Shown here in pieces: positions 17,201-24,915 of a stretch of DNA of 64,000 nucleotides. Where the stretch lies: the NCBI GenBank assembly GCA_900552685.1, contig USAJ01000001.1:100752-164751 (forward strand), in the 5' to 3' direction. Below the pieces are notes generated by a model. It did not search any database. It worked only from the letters and a program-made list of their open reading frames with translations, and was not told the origin of the DNA. Numbering within the stretch: the stretch's first letter is position 1; each line of letters starts with the position of its first letter. A program made the translations under genes and the position numbers. Origin of the DNA: an uncultured Collinsella sp. (GTDB lineage Bacteria; Actinomycetota; Coriobacteriia; Coriobacteriales; Coriobacteriaceae).

Positions 17201-18078
17201 ACAGCGCGGATAGCAAGGATTACGTCAACTACTCTACTGGTGGTGGCGTGTATCGCTATACGCTCGGCGATGCAGAGGCGACGCAGATTTATGATGCGGC
17301 TGGCCATTACCAGTACTGCGACTCTCCGGTCATTGCCGATGCATCTGGCAACCTGTACTACATCAATGACTCGGGCGCGCTGTTCAAGCTCGGGGCCGTT
17401 GAGTCTTGGACGGTTGCCTTTAATTCCAACGGCGGGTCTGCTTGCGACACTAAGTTTGTTGCTACGGCCGATGGCAAGCTGGTCAAGCCGGCCGATCCGA
17501 CGCGCGATGGCTACACTTTCGGCGGTTGGTATACCGATGAGGCTTGCACGCAGGCGTATGACTTTAGCACGTCGGTAACGGCCGACCTGACGCTGTATGC
17601 CAAGTGGACCAAGAATGCCGTTAACCCTGGCGGTAATGGCGGCGCTGGTTCGAATGGCGGCGGTTCTGGTATCGGTACTGGTTCCGGCACTGGCGCTGGC
17701 GCTGGCGCGGGTTCTGGCTCCGGCTCGAAGGGCGGCGCTATTGCCCCGGGCAAGAAGCCGGTGACCAAGACGACGGTGTCGACCAAGAGCGAGACCAAAG
17801 ACAACAAGTCCAACAAGAAGGACTCCGATAAGTCCGATAAGAAGGACGAGAAGAAGTCTGACAAGAAGGACAGCAAGTCCGACAAGAAGTCCGATTCCAA
17901 GTCCGATACGGGTGCTGCTTCCACGACCACTGCTAAGAAGTCCTCTAGTACTGCCGAGCAGGAGACTGGCACCAACCCGCTCGCCATCGTTGGCATCGCC
18001 GCCGGCGTGATTGGCCTTGCGCTCATCGCCGTCTTCGTGCTGACCAAGCGCGGCAAGGGTGACGGTAATGCCCGATAA
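14206..18078 (+). CDS. Large surface protein with four DUF4430 domains, beta-propeller and InlB B-repeat
   Basis: About 1290 residues. Start at the ATG 14206 after GGAGGGAAGGGGGA. After a long basic N-region comes a signal segment (GLVAFLAFAMAFGTTPAQLWA). Four tandem DUF4430 (transcobalamin C-terminal-like) domains follow, each opening V-x-V-x-G-x-D (SIIGTDADGR, TVIGRDAQGK, QVLGKDKDGK, DVIGPDVNGN) and holding a YW-L-(F/Y)-I/V-NG strand. Then comes a PQQ/WD-like propeller (IANGFVYIATENELIKIDSSTG), one Listeria-Bacteroides B-repeat (FNSNGGSACDTK..GYTFGGWYTDEAC), Gly/Ser and Lys/Asp-rich spacers, and a C-terminal membrane helix with basic tail but no clear LPxTG. Placement after a cobalamin riboswitch suggests a surface cobalamin-binding protein; that role is inferred. 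Confidence 0.88.
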   Translation: MGELERNMRDDVGQPQGNAPSTDNGGQMDMFEDERERASLHRRGAIACGVAKRGLVAFLAFAMAFGTTPAQLWAEGAEGITDAVVQATTPGEDAALAGGTAEQSGAEVSDSVGAPAASAATTEAATGDEGSTMGESPATSEQSSTASAGQAGSATAAAVQTENPTETGDVAKKQVEVSFSIIGTDADGRAQTWVAPTQLKLDEGSTAADAFVKLQQKTGFKADYEPNTAYGFYLKSITSPTDGRTLAYDPTTYAFWQLFIDGASSSVGASSVKLTQGQKIEFAYTAGSASPVVKDQVAANVTVIGRDAQGKTQTWVDNTQYVVTSGSSALDLTKVALEANGIDAVAAGSFILSLKYNGVELGTPFDYSTYWQLFINGKSSDYTADNVTIHAGDTVTWFYGGWGDQLPSDSVHASVQVLGKDKDGKQQVWASTGQTSLKAGSTAKDLLEQTGLTLDAGESSWGWFLNGITSPFDGKSYGYDPATNSYWRFYVNGKFADVGAGAYELQEGDAVTFMYGADADALPGQVLGSVDVIGPDVNGNNTRWGSASNVSLPEGSTAQNLIETVLKAKGVTYNGSQSGEYWFLNSITSPFDHKPYVWDATTNKYWHLYINGEPSLLCANQITLKSGDRVTLAYTTDDSAMPDPDKIVVDPNATTPDWNAEWAGYGNSGNGSTVTDAKTPAQAAGLKWAFDWKAESGQQYANCSEPVIANGFVYIATENELIKIDSSTGKKVASAPLASKVSYTSRPIYTNGLIIVPLNGGAVQAITADKLICKWLAPGLTDLTQSSCTVVSDGEYVYVGTVDISYDENYNATYGNGSLKRIKIATGEVSWQNIDASEGYYWTGAALTDKYAIVPTSAGTLKCIDKTTGDVVSTMKLGAVANADCIADPSNGSTFYQMTHDGKLHVISLSAKGVLSEQKTVDLGLTNNLSAPAVSGDNLIVGGQTATGSALVLYNLKTGKTTMVAAADGKALPAGLNGIAATPLVSVQGGKTYVYFTVNSADSKDYVNYSTGGGVYRYTLGDAEATQIYDAAGHYQYCDSPVIADASGNLYYINDSGALFKLGAVESWTVAFNSNGGSACDTKFVATADGKLVKPADPTRDGYTFGGWYTDEACTQAYDFSTSVTADLTLYAKWTKNAVNPGGNGGAGSNGGGSGIGTGSGTGAGAGAGSGSGSKGGAIAPGKKPVTKTTVSTKSETKDNKSNKKDSDKSDKKDEKKSDKKDSKSDKKSDSKSDTGAASTTTAKKSSSTAEQETGTNPLAIVGIAAGVIGLALIAVFVLTKRGKGDGNAR

Positions 18079-18970
18079 GCCCAAGGAGACCAGCGGGCAA
18101 CAGCCCGACTCCTCGTTCATTCAGTTCGACGATGCAAAGCAACAGGGCGCCGCTTCGGCGGCGTCCGCCCCTCGTCGCAAGGCGCTCCTTGGCGTTCTGA
18201 CTGCCGCGTGCACCATTCTGATCGTCGTCTCGCTGGGTTTCGTCCATCCTTCCACAAGCGGTGCCTGGTCCATCGACTGGATCATTCAGACCGTGACGGG
18301 GGAGAGCGTCGTCACCAAGGACACCAGGGCGTCTGGCTCGACTACGACTTCGGGCGAGGCCAGTTCCGAGGATTCCAAGTCATCGAATGATGCAAAAGAC
18401 GAGTCCAAGGGCTCGAACGACGCCAAGGACGATTCCGAGTCTTCGCACAAGGAATCGCATAAAAGCTCGGATAGCAAGAAGTCCGATGGTCAGGGCGGCA
18501 AGAAGTCTGGAGATAAATCCGCTGCCCAGAATACGGGAGCCGGCGTTACTCCCAATGTGTCTGGCGGTGCTTCTTCGGGCGGCGGTCAGTCGTCTGATGG
18601 AGCCTCCAGCTCCTATGGCGGAAGTGCTCCCTCGGGCGGACAGGGCGGCTCACAGGAGTCCAGCTACGTTACGGTGACGGTTTCGGTCACATCGAGCGCC
18701 GTGGGCAATCCTGTGTCCTCTGGTGGCACCTTTACCTTTAACGAAGGCGCTACCGTTTACGATGCCCTGTGCGCGCTGGGCCTTTCTGTCAACGCGCACG
18801 GCTCGTCGTACGGCACGTATGTTTCCGCGATTGGTGGTTTGGCCGAGAAACAGCACGGCGGCACGAGCGGCTGGATGTACTCCGTCAACGGCACGACGCC
18901 CATGACGGCCTGCAGCAACTACGTTCTCTCAAACGGCGACAACGTAGTCTGGTATTACGTTACAGGCTAG
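18068..18970 (+). CDS. Membrane-anchored single-DUF4430 protein
   Basis: 300 residues. The ATG at 18068 lies inside the end of the previous gene (11-base overlap), so translation is probably coupled and the gene shares the riboswitch. Residues about 40-60 form one membrane helix (LLGVLTAACTILIVVSLGFV), giving an exported domain. A long Ser/Asp/Lys/Gly spacer leads to one C-terminal DUF4430 domain (VTVTVSVTSSAV, ATVYDALCALGLSV, GGTSGWMYSVNGTTP, GDNVVWYYV). The domain is transcobalamin-like. It may be the membrane-near receptor handing ligand from the larger protein to a transporter encoded elsewhere; this is inference. Confidence 0.85.
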   Translation: MPDKPKETSGQQPDSSFIQFDDAKQQGAASAASAPRRKALLGVLTAACTILIVVSLGFVHPSTSGAWSIDWIIQTVTGESVVTKDTRASGSTTTSGEASSEDSKSSNDAKDESKGSNDAKDDSESSHKESHKSSDSKKSDGQGGKKSGDKSAAQNTGAGVTPNVSGGASSGGGQSSDGASSSYGGSAPSGGQGGSQESSYVTVTVSVTSSAVGNPVSSGGTFTFNEGATVYDALCALGLSVNAHGSSYGTYVSAIGGLAEKQHGGTSGWMYSVNGTTPMTACSNYVLSNGDNVVWYYVTG

Positions 18971-18991
18971 AGGCCTCGACATATTGCATCA

Positions 18992-19030
18992 AACGGGCGG
19001 TTCGGACCAACATCCGGACCGCCCGTTTTT
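18992..19030 (+). terminator. Terminator of the DUF4430 operon
   Basis: ACGGGCGGTTCGGA pairs with TCCGGACCGCCCGT around six bases and is followed by TTTTT. Confidence 0.9.
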
Positions 19031-19072
19031 CATGCGAATGGGACTGGCCGCTGGGTCTCTCGGCAAACAAAA

Positions 19073-19102
19073 AACCGGTTGGAACGGGAATTCCAACCGG
19101 TT
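19073..19102 (-). terminator. Terminator after the first GtrA gene
   Basis: AACCGGTTGGAA and TTCCAACCGGTT are perfect inverted arms. Read on the minus strand the stem is followed by TTTTTTG, just downstream of the GtrA gene ending at 19129. Confidence 0.88.
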
Positions 19103-19128
19103 ATACATTCAAGCAAATAGTGAATCGA

Positions 19129-19536
19129 CTACGACCGTGCACCCTCGAGGAAGAAGCGGCGGCTGAAGTAGTTGTACCAGGTGACGAGGAACGTTGCGAT
19201 GGCCTTCATGGCCTGGTAGCCGATGCTCAAAAACGTGACACCCACAAACATGTACAGGTCGTTGAGGCCCAGGCCGATCACCGACAGGATGGTGAAGATC
19301 GTGAACTCGCGCTTGCGGCTCATGCCCTCGCGGTGGTCGAACACGTACTTCATGCTGAGCCAGTAGTTGACCACGACGGACGTGATAAACGAAACCGTGG
19401 TGCTCATCAAAAAGTCGAGGTGGAACAGCTCGACGAGCGCAATGAGCATGCCCCAGTCGATGCCAAAGGAGATAAGACCCACGACGGCAAACTTGAGGAA
19501 CTGCTTGGTATGAGGTTGTGCCAGCGCCTTGCGCAC
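19129..19536 (-). CDS. GtrA family membrane protein
   Basis: 135 residues with four membrane helices: FLKFAVVGLISFGIDWGMLIALV, STTVSFITSVVVNYWLSMKYVF, FTIFTILSVIGLGLNDLYMFV and the last ending YFSRRFFLEG. GtrA proteins move or flip undecaprenyl-linked sugars for cell-surface polysaccharide modification. The characteristic SMKYVFDHREGMSRKREF loop after helix 2 is clear. The start is a GTG at 19536 with no evident ribosome site, so the N-terminus is uncertain. A paralogue lies 220 bp upstream on the same strand. Confidence 0.85.
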   Translation of the reverse strand: MRKALAQPHTKQFLKFAVVGLISFGIDWGMLIALVELFHLDFLMSTTVSFITSVVVNYWLSMKYVFDHREGMSRKREFTIFTILSVIGLGLNDLYMFVGVTFLSIGYQAMKAIATFLVTWYNYFSRRFFLEGARS

Positions 19537-19755
19537 GTAATCACATCCAATGCGTTGATGAATCGAGCAGAGGATACTTTAGAGCTTTTGCAAGGGAAAC
19601 GTAAGGTCTTTGCCAAGAACTATACGAACTCGTCAAATTTTCAAGAGCTAATCCGCAGACGTTGAAAAATGGCCCGTAAACGAGCGGCACCCACGGACGA
19701 TACTGCGCTGAGTGCGCGTCGTACGTGGGCGCCGTAATGCTGCAGGGGTGTCGAG

Positions 19756-20151
19756 CTATTTGGTCTCGTCGCCCTCCAGGAAGATCTTTCGGGTCACAAA
19801 GTTGTAGACCATGACAAGCGCGGTGGCGCATATCTTGGCGATATTGGCCTCGAGCCCCAGACCGGCGTTGAGTGTCAGCACGATGCCATCGTTGAGTACC
19901 AGGCCGATCACGGACAGTACGACAAAGATAATGAACTCGCGGCGGCGGCTCATGCCTTCCCTGTGCGCAAACACGTACTTCATGCTTGCGAGGTAGTTAA
20001 AGATGAATGAGACGATAAAGCCGCTGGTGTTGGCGATTAGGATGTTGAGGCCCAGGCCATAATGGAGCAGATTCATGATGCCAAAGTCGATGACGGTGGC
20101 AATGACGCCGACGACGCCAAACTTCATGATCTGCGCAAGGAGCTTTTGCAT
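19756..20151 (-). CDS. GtrA family membrane protein (paralogue)
   Basis: 131 residues from the ATG at 20151, which follows AAGGCAGG; a longer TTG-start reading is less likely. Four membrane helices and the same signature loop, SMKYVFAHREGMSRRREF, as the neighbour at 19129. The two are diverged duplicates (C-termini YFSRRFFLEG against NFVTRKIFLEG). No glycosyltransferase gene is adjacent, which is unusual because GtrA is commonly paired with one. Probable role: lipid-linked sugar translocation. Confidence 0.87.
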   Translation of the reverse strand: MQKLLAQIMKFGVVGVIATVIDFGIMNLLHYGLGLNILIANTSGFIVSFIFNYLASMKYVFAHREGMSRRREFIIFVVLSVIGLVLNDGIVLTLNAGLGLEANIAKICATALVMVYNFVTRKIFLEGDETK

Positions 20152-20229
20152 GGTACCTGCCTTAGGGTGGCGCCGGGGCGCCGTGGGGATGACAAACTCA
20201 GCAAGTTTAGCCAATCCCCGTAGGCGGGG

Positions 20230-22146
20230 CTAGGCGCGCTCCTCGATAGCACCGTTTCTATATGCATCGAGCAGCTGACGCAGATCCTGGATTTGGCTGC
20301 GAATTGCAGCTCCAGTATCGGTGTCGCTCACCATGCGGCGACGGTCCGCTTGGTCAAAACGGTTGGTCTCGCTTTCGATGTCCACGTTGCGCGTGAGTGC
20401 CTCGGCAACCGTCGTAAAGGCCCGGTGCGACTTGAGGCGGCAGCCGCGCGAGCTCGAGATGAGCGTATAGCCGGCGATGCCCGTCTTGGGATGGTAAGCG
20501 CGGCAGAAGCCGCCATCGATGACCAGCAGCTTGCCCTCGGCGCGGATGGGCTGCTCGCCCTTGGTGGTTTTAACGGGCGTGTGGCCGTTGATGATGTGGC
20601 CGGTCGGCGAGCATGCCATGGGCGCGACGCCAAACTCGCGCATGATATCATCGCAGACCGAGGGCGACTTGGTAAGCGTAAAGTACGGGTCCATCGGCTC
20701 GACCCAGGTGCTCTTATCGGCGATATAGGCGCGCTCAAAGGTACGCACCAGGCGTCCGCTGGCGGGTGAATTGAAGCCAATCCACAGGTACCACATCCAG
20801 TCGAGGGCATCGCGGTCGCCCACGCGCCACGCGCGGCGGGCGATGTGGTCGCAAAAATCGAGATAATCGCGGCCAGCGTGCCAGGTGCCCAGGCAGTTCA
20901 TGCTGCTGAAGGTGCCGTCTTCGTTGAGTGGAACGCAGCCGTGGAAGAGCAGGTTGCCGTTGGCGACCTTGTACATCGAGCCGTGGGTGTAGAGGAAATC
21001 GATATGGCGATGCAGGTGATCGGCGGTGACAAACTCGGACACGAGCTTGTCGATGATGTGCTGCTCCTGAGGCGTGAGCGTATAGGGGTCCGCCGGGTCG
21101 ACGGTGGGGAAGTCGTTGGTCGTGAGCGGCCATACGCTGCCGTCGGCGAGCGTGACCGTGCCGGTGTCGTGGTCGATCTTGTCGAGTAACAGGCGGTCGG
21201 TCATATCGAACTCGGGGTGGCGCTGGATAATCTGGCCCTCGAGCTTAAAGAGCAGCACTTTGATGGCCTTGATCAGCGGGGTGATGGACTCACCGGCGGT
21301 GTAGGTGGCATCGGCAAAGGCGACAAGCTCACGCAGCGAGATGCCGTAGTTGTTCTCGAGGATCTCGTAGTTGTCGTAGCGTAGGTTGTTGCGCAGCACC
21401 GTGGCGATGCAGGCGGGCTCACCGGCCGCAGCGCCCATCCACAGCAGGTCGTGGTTGCCCCACTGGATGTCGAGTGAATGGTAGGTGAGCAGACGGTCCA
21501 TAATCTTGGCCGCGCCGCCGCCGCGGTCGAAGATGTCGCCCACCAGGTGCAGGTGGTCGACGGCCAGGCGCTTGATGAGCGAAGCGAGCGACTCGATAAA
21601 GTCGTCGGCGCTTGCGGTTTCTAGGATGGACTCAACGATGCGCTCGTGATAGCGCACGCGATAGTTGTTCTCGTCCGGGTGCGTGTGCAACAACTCGTCG
21701 ATGATGTAGGCGTAATCGCGCGGGATGGCCTTACGCACTTTGGAGCGCGTGTAGCGGCTTGAAAGCGAGCGAGCGACCATGATGAGCTGGTCAAGCATCG
21801 TCTTGTACCAGGTTGGCGAGTCCTCGCGTCGGCTGCGGACCAGGTCGATCTTCTCGCGCGGGTAGTAGATGAGCGTACACAGCTCGCCCTTTTCGTCAAA
21901 GGAGAGCGTGTCGCCAAAGATCTCGTCGACATGCTCGCGCACGACGCCCGAGCAGTTGTTGAGGATGTGCATAAAGGCTTCGTACTCGCCATGCACGTCG
22001 CTCATAAAATGCTCGGTGCCCTTGGGTAGGTTGAGGATGGCCGAGAGATTGATGATCTCGGTAAATGCGGATTGTTCGGTGGGGAACTGTCTCGACAGCA
22101 GGCGCAGATACTTGAAGTCTTGCGGGTTGCGATCGAATGCGACCAT
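20230..22146 (-). CDS. fbp: Fructose-1,6-bisphosphatase, class III
   Basis: 638 residues from the ATG at 22146 (GGAAGGTG upstream). Class III FBPases are large calcineurin-type metallophosphatases of Firmicutes and some Actinobacteria, catalysing the gluconeogenic dephosphorylation of fructose-1,6-bisphosphate. The metallophosphatase signatures are present: MSDVHGEYEAF, LVGDIFDRGGGAAKIMD and QWGNHDLLWMGAAAG, then the C-terminal histidine region GHIINGHTPVK and VIDGGF. Length and order agree with the family. It is monocistronic. An alternative start 15 codons upstream has no ribosome site. Confidence 0.96.
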   Translation of the reverse strand: MVAFDRNPQDFKYLRLLSRQFPTEQSAFTEIINLSAILNLPKGTEHFMSDVHGEYEAFMHILNNCSGVVREHVDEIFGDTLSFDEKGELCTLIYYPREKIDLVRSRREDSPTWYKTMLDQLIMVARSLSSRYTRSKVRKAIPRDYAYIIDELLHTHPDENNYRVRYHERIVESILETASADDFIESLASLIKRLAVDHLHLVGDIFDRGGGAAKIMDRLLTYHSLDIQWGNHDLLWMGAAAGEPACIATVLRNNLRYDNYEILENNYGISLRELVAFADATYTAGESITPLIKAIKVLLFKLEGQIIQRHPEFDMTDRLLLDKIDHDTGTVTLADGSVWPLTTNDFPTVDPADPYTLTPQEQHIIDKLVSEFVTADHLHRHIDFLYTHGSMYKVANGNLLFHGCVPLNEDGTFSSMNCLGTWHAGRDYLDFCDHIARRAWRVGDRDALDWMWYLWIGFNSPASGRLVRTFERAYIADKSTWVEPMDPYFTLTKSPSVCDDIMREFGVAPMACSPTGHIINGHTPVKTTKGEQPIRAEGKLLVIDGGFCRAYHPKTGIAGYTLISSSRGCRLKSHRAFTTVAEALTRNVDIESETNRFDQADRRRMVSDTDTGAAIRSQIQDLRQLLDAYRNGAIEERA

Positions 22147-22466
22147 GAAACACCTTCCGATGGGGCTGGTAAAACTGATAAACAACGTCAAACGTTTATC
22201 AGTATGCGCCGCTTTTGTTTCGATTTTGCGCCAGCGGCTGAATTGTCGGCTGAACGGTTTGGTAAATCGATTTAGTTGAGGTAGATATGGCGGTTGGGTT
22301 GAGACGACAGAGGGTGCTTTCTCAGATATTTATGCGTGGGGCCGGTGGAGACGATGGTGGTAAAGATGTTCACTATTTTTGGTTCGATTTGGTAAATAGT
22401 GGACATATGTACCGCATGTAGGCTCACTGTGCGATAATTTGCGCAGCAATGAGTAAGGAGCATCAT

Positions 22467-23357
22467 ATGAGTGATTTTGTCCTGACCTGTGAATCCGCCG
22501 CCGACCGAACCCGTGAGTTCTTTGCGTCGCGCAATATCCCTGTCGTGTGTTTTCATTACGAGATCGACGATGTTGTCTATACGGACGATCTGTATCAGTC
22601 GATTACGCCGGACGAGTTTTTTGCCCAGATTGCCGCGGGCGCCATGCCCAAGACGTCTCAGGTGAGCGTGGGCGAGTACGAGGAGTTTTGGGAGCCGTTT
22701 GTTGCCGAGGGTAAAGACGTGCTGCACCTGACGTTGTCGTCGGGTATTTCGGGCACGTATGGATCGGCCTGCGTCGCGGCGCAGATGCTCGCGGATCGCT
22801 ATCCCCAGGGCGGCAAGGTGCGCGTCATCGATTCGCTGGGGGCGTCTTCGGGCTTTGGTCTGTTGCTGGAATATGCCGCCGACGTGCGCGATAGCGGGGC
22901 TTCACTTGACGAGACGGCCGCTTGGATTGAGGAGCATAAACTCAACCTGCACCACTGGTTCTTCTCGACCGATCTGTCGAGCTACCTGCGCGGCGGTCGC
23001 ATTTCGGCCGCGAGCGCGATCATCGGCACGGCGCTTAAGATTTGCCCGCTTATGACGGTCGATTGCGAAGGTAAGCTGTCGCCACGTGAGAAGATTCGCA
23101 CTAAGAAGCGCGCGATTTCCGAGATGGCTAAGACCATGATGGCACACGTACAGGACGGTGCAGATTATTCGGGTAAGTGCATCATGTCGCAGTCGGCGTG
23201 CCGCGAGGATGCCGAGGCGGTCGCGGCGCTGATTGAGGAACAGGTTCCGCAGCTTAAAGGCAAGATTGAGATCAATGACATCGGTACTCTGATTGGCTCG
23301 CATACCGGACCTGGTACGGTGGCGCTCTTCTTTATGGGCGACAAGCGCGTGGATTAA
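22467..23357 (+). CDS. DegV family fatty-acid-binding protein
   Basis: 296 residues from the ATG at 22467, after AAGGAG. DegV/FakB proteins hold a fatty acid for phosphorylation by FakA. Visible blocks: the N-terminal strand FVLTCESAADRTREF, KTSQVSVGEYEEF, the lipid-head Ser/Thr loop TLSSGISGTYGSA, IDSLGASSGFGLL and the C-terminal GSHTGPGTVALFFMG. A second DegV gene is at 43506. No fakA is in the window. Confident in family; the lipid chain preference cannot be seen. Confidence 0.93.
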   Translation: MSDFVLTCESAADRTREFFASRNIPVVCFHYEIDDVVYTDDLYQSITPDEFFAQIAAGAMPKTSQVSVGEYEEFWEPFVAEGKDVLHLTLSSGISGTYGSACVAAQMLADRYPQGGKVRVIDSLGASSGFGLLLEYAADVRDSGASLDETAAWIEEHKLNLHHWFFSTDLSSYLRGGRISAASAIIGTALKICPLMTVDCEGKLSPREKIRTKKRAISEMAKTMMAHVQDGADYSGKCIMSQSACREDAEAVAALIEEQVPQLKGKIEINDIGTLIGSHTGPGTVALFFMGDKRVD

Positions 23358-23398
23358 TTTGCCCCATCACGTCGCTGCATGATTGCTCAAACGAAAAC

Positions 23399-23426
23399 GG
23401 CCCGCCTCACGTTTGTGGGGCGGGCC
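23399..23426. terminator. Bidirectional terminator
   Basis: GGCCCGCCTCAC and GTGGGGCGGGCC pair over GTTT between convergent genes; AAAACGG precedes and TTTTG follows nearby, so it can serve both strands. Confidence 0.8.
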
Positions 23427-23437
23427 AAGATGTTTTG

Positions 23438-24529
23438 CTAGCGTTTCTTTCCGCGGAAGAAAAAGCCGTGCAGTGACGGCTTGAGGCCGCGGTTGGCGCG
23501 ATGCTCCTCGACGCGCTCGTGGATCGAAGCGACGCGCTCGATGACTTCGTCGGGAATCGGCACATCGGGATTCATGTTCTCGACTTGGCTGACCTCGGCG
23601 GCGGCGACCTGGTCGATAATGGGCACGTCGTCGCGCGAGATGACAGGTGTGGCGTCTTCCTTCATCTTGCGATAACGCTGCATCATGTCGGTCTGTAGCT
23701 GCTGGGCCGAAGGCGGTGTCCAGATGATGGCGTTGGCGCCGGCGGCGATGGTCTCGCGAATGCTCTCGGGCGTCTTGCCGCCCGGCGCGATAAGCGGCAG
23801 GTTGGGATAGTGCTCGCGCAGCTCGCGTAGGACCTGGGGCGTGTTCTTGCCGGCGGCGATGTTGAGAATCTTGGCTCCAGCGCGCACCTTGGCGTGGGCA
23901 TCGTCGTCGCAGCGAACGACCGTGGCGATGACGGGGATGTCGGCGATGTTGGTGATGTGCTCGACCATCTCGGCAGTAGCGGGGGAGTTGACCACGCAGC
24001 CCGCCGCGCCCTGCATCTCGGAGACGGCTGCCATCTGCACGGAGCGCTTACCGGTCGTAGTTCCGCCACCCACGCCTACAAAGACCGGGCACTCGGCGAC
24101 GGTCAGCAGCGCTTGCGTAATGGCGGGCTGCGGCGTGAAAGGGTAGACCGCAAAGACGGCGTCGGCGTTGGAGTTGCGGATAACCGCGACATCGGTGGTG
24201 TAAATGAGCGACTTGATGCGTCGGCCAAAGAGCGTGAAGCCGCTGGCCTCCTCGATCTCGTCGGGCATGCGAAGGGCAGCCTTGCGCAGGCGTCCGTCGA
24301 TGGGCAGGGGCTCCATAGGGAGCAGGCCGTTGGGCGTGACGGCTATTTGGGGCTCGGTGAACTCGTCTGCAAGCTCGACCTCGGAAAAATCGACCGAGGC
24401 GACGATGTCCTCGTGCACCTCGGCGGGCACATCGATGGGAGCTTGGTCGTTTGCCGCCGCAGGCGTGTCGAAGGAGCTGGTGCCGACGAAGGCGTCGACG
24501 CGCTCATTTAGATCGTTGAGGGTATCCAT
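23438..24529 (-). CDS. TIM-barrel-like protein of unknown function
   Basis: 363 residues, soluble. The N-terminal 80 residues are acidic and low in order. From about residue 100 the sequence alternates strands and helices in a beta/alpha-barrel rhythm: SLIYTTDVAVIRNSNADAV, CPVFVGVGGGTTTGK, AAGCVVNSPAT, IPVIATVVRCDDD, KILNIAAGKNT, LPLIAPGGKTPESIRETI, ANAIIWTPPS. The late APGGKTPESI and ANAIIWTPP strands resemble the phosphate-binding end of aldolase-type barrels. The C-terminus is basic (GFFFRGKKR). I cannot assign a reaction. No convincing ribosome site precedes the ATG at 24529. Confidence 0.75.
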   Translation of the reverse strand: MDTLNDLNERVDAFVGTSSFDTPAAANDQAPIDVPAEVHEDIVASVDFSEVELADEFTEPQIAVTPNGLLPMEPLPIDGRLRKAALRMPDEIEEASGFTLFGRRIKSLIYTTDVAVIRNSNADAVFAVYPFTPQPAITQALLTVAECPVFVGVGGGTTTGKRSVQMAAVSEMQGAAGCVVNSPATAEMVEHITNIADIPVIATVVRCDDDAHAKVRAGAKILNIAAGKNTPQVLRELREHYPNLPLIAPGGKTPESIRETIAAGANAIIWTPPSAQQLQTDMMQRYRKMKEDATPVISRDDVPIIDQVAAAEVSQVENMNPDVPIPDEVIERVASIHERVEEHRANRGLKPSLHGFFFRGKKR

Positions 24530-24720
24530 GGAGGCTCGATTCTATGTGATGATGGCCGGCGCGATGCAGCCGGAATTGCGAATGCTAAATCGTTTGACGA
24601 GTTGATTTTTCCCCGCCGCGCCATCCGTTAGACCGAAGGGCCGGCGAACGTGAAGGAGCTGTGGTGGCGGGTATCGAGGTGCTATCTTGAAAGCCCCGTT
24701 TAAAAGAGAGGTGACGCGGT

Positions 24721-24891
24721 ATGGAATTGACAGCAATGTTTGGCTCGATCGGCCTGTGTGTGGCCGCAATCGTTGCCGCCGCGGTCATCTACTTTGTGGT
24801 CACGGCCATTAAGGGCAAAAGGGCCGAACGCAAGGAGCGCGCGATGCTTAAACAGCATCGCGACCAGCAGGGCAAACGCGCACAGAGATAG
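24721..24891 (+). CDS. Small single-pass membrane protein
   Basis: 56 residues: ATG at 24721 preceded by GAGAGGTG, stop at 24889-24891. Residues 6-28 form one membrane helix (GLCVAAIVAAAVIYFVVTAI) and the C-terminal half is very basic and helical (KGKRAERKERAMLKQHRDQQ). The layout is that of a small inner-membrane protein with a cytoplasmic basic tail. Function unknown. It lies between two divergently oriented neighbours with good coding character. Confidence 0.65.
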   Translation: MELTAMFGSIGLCVAAIVAAAVIYFVVTAIKGKRAERKERAMLKQHRDQQGKRAQR

Positions 24892-24915
24892 CTTGTTGAG
24901 TTTTAGATCCGTGCG

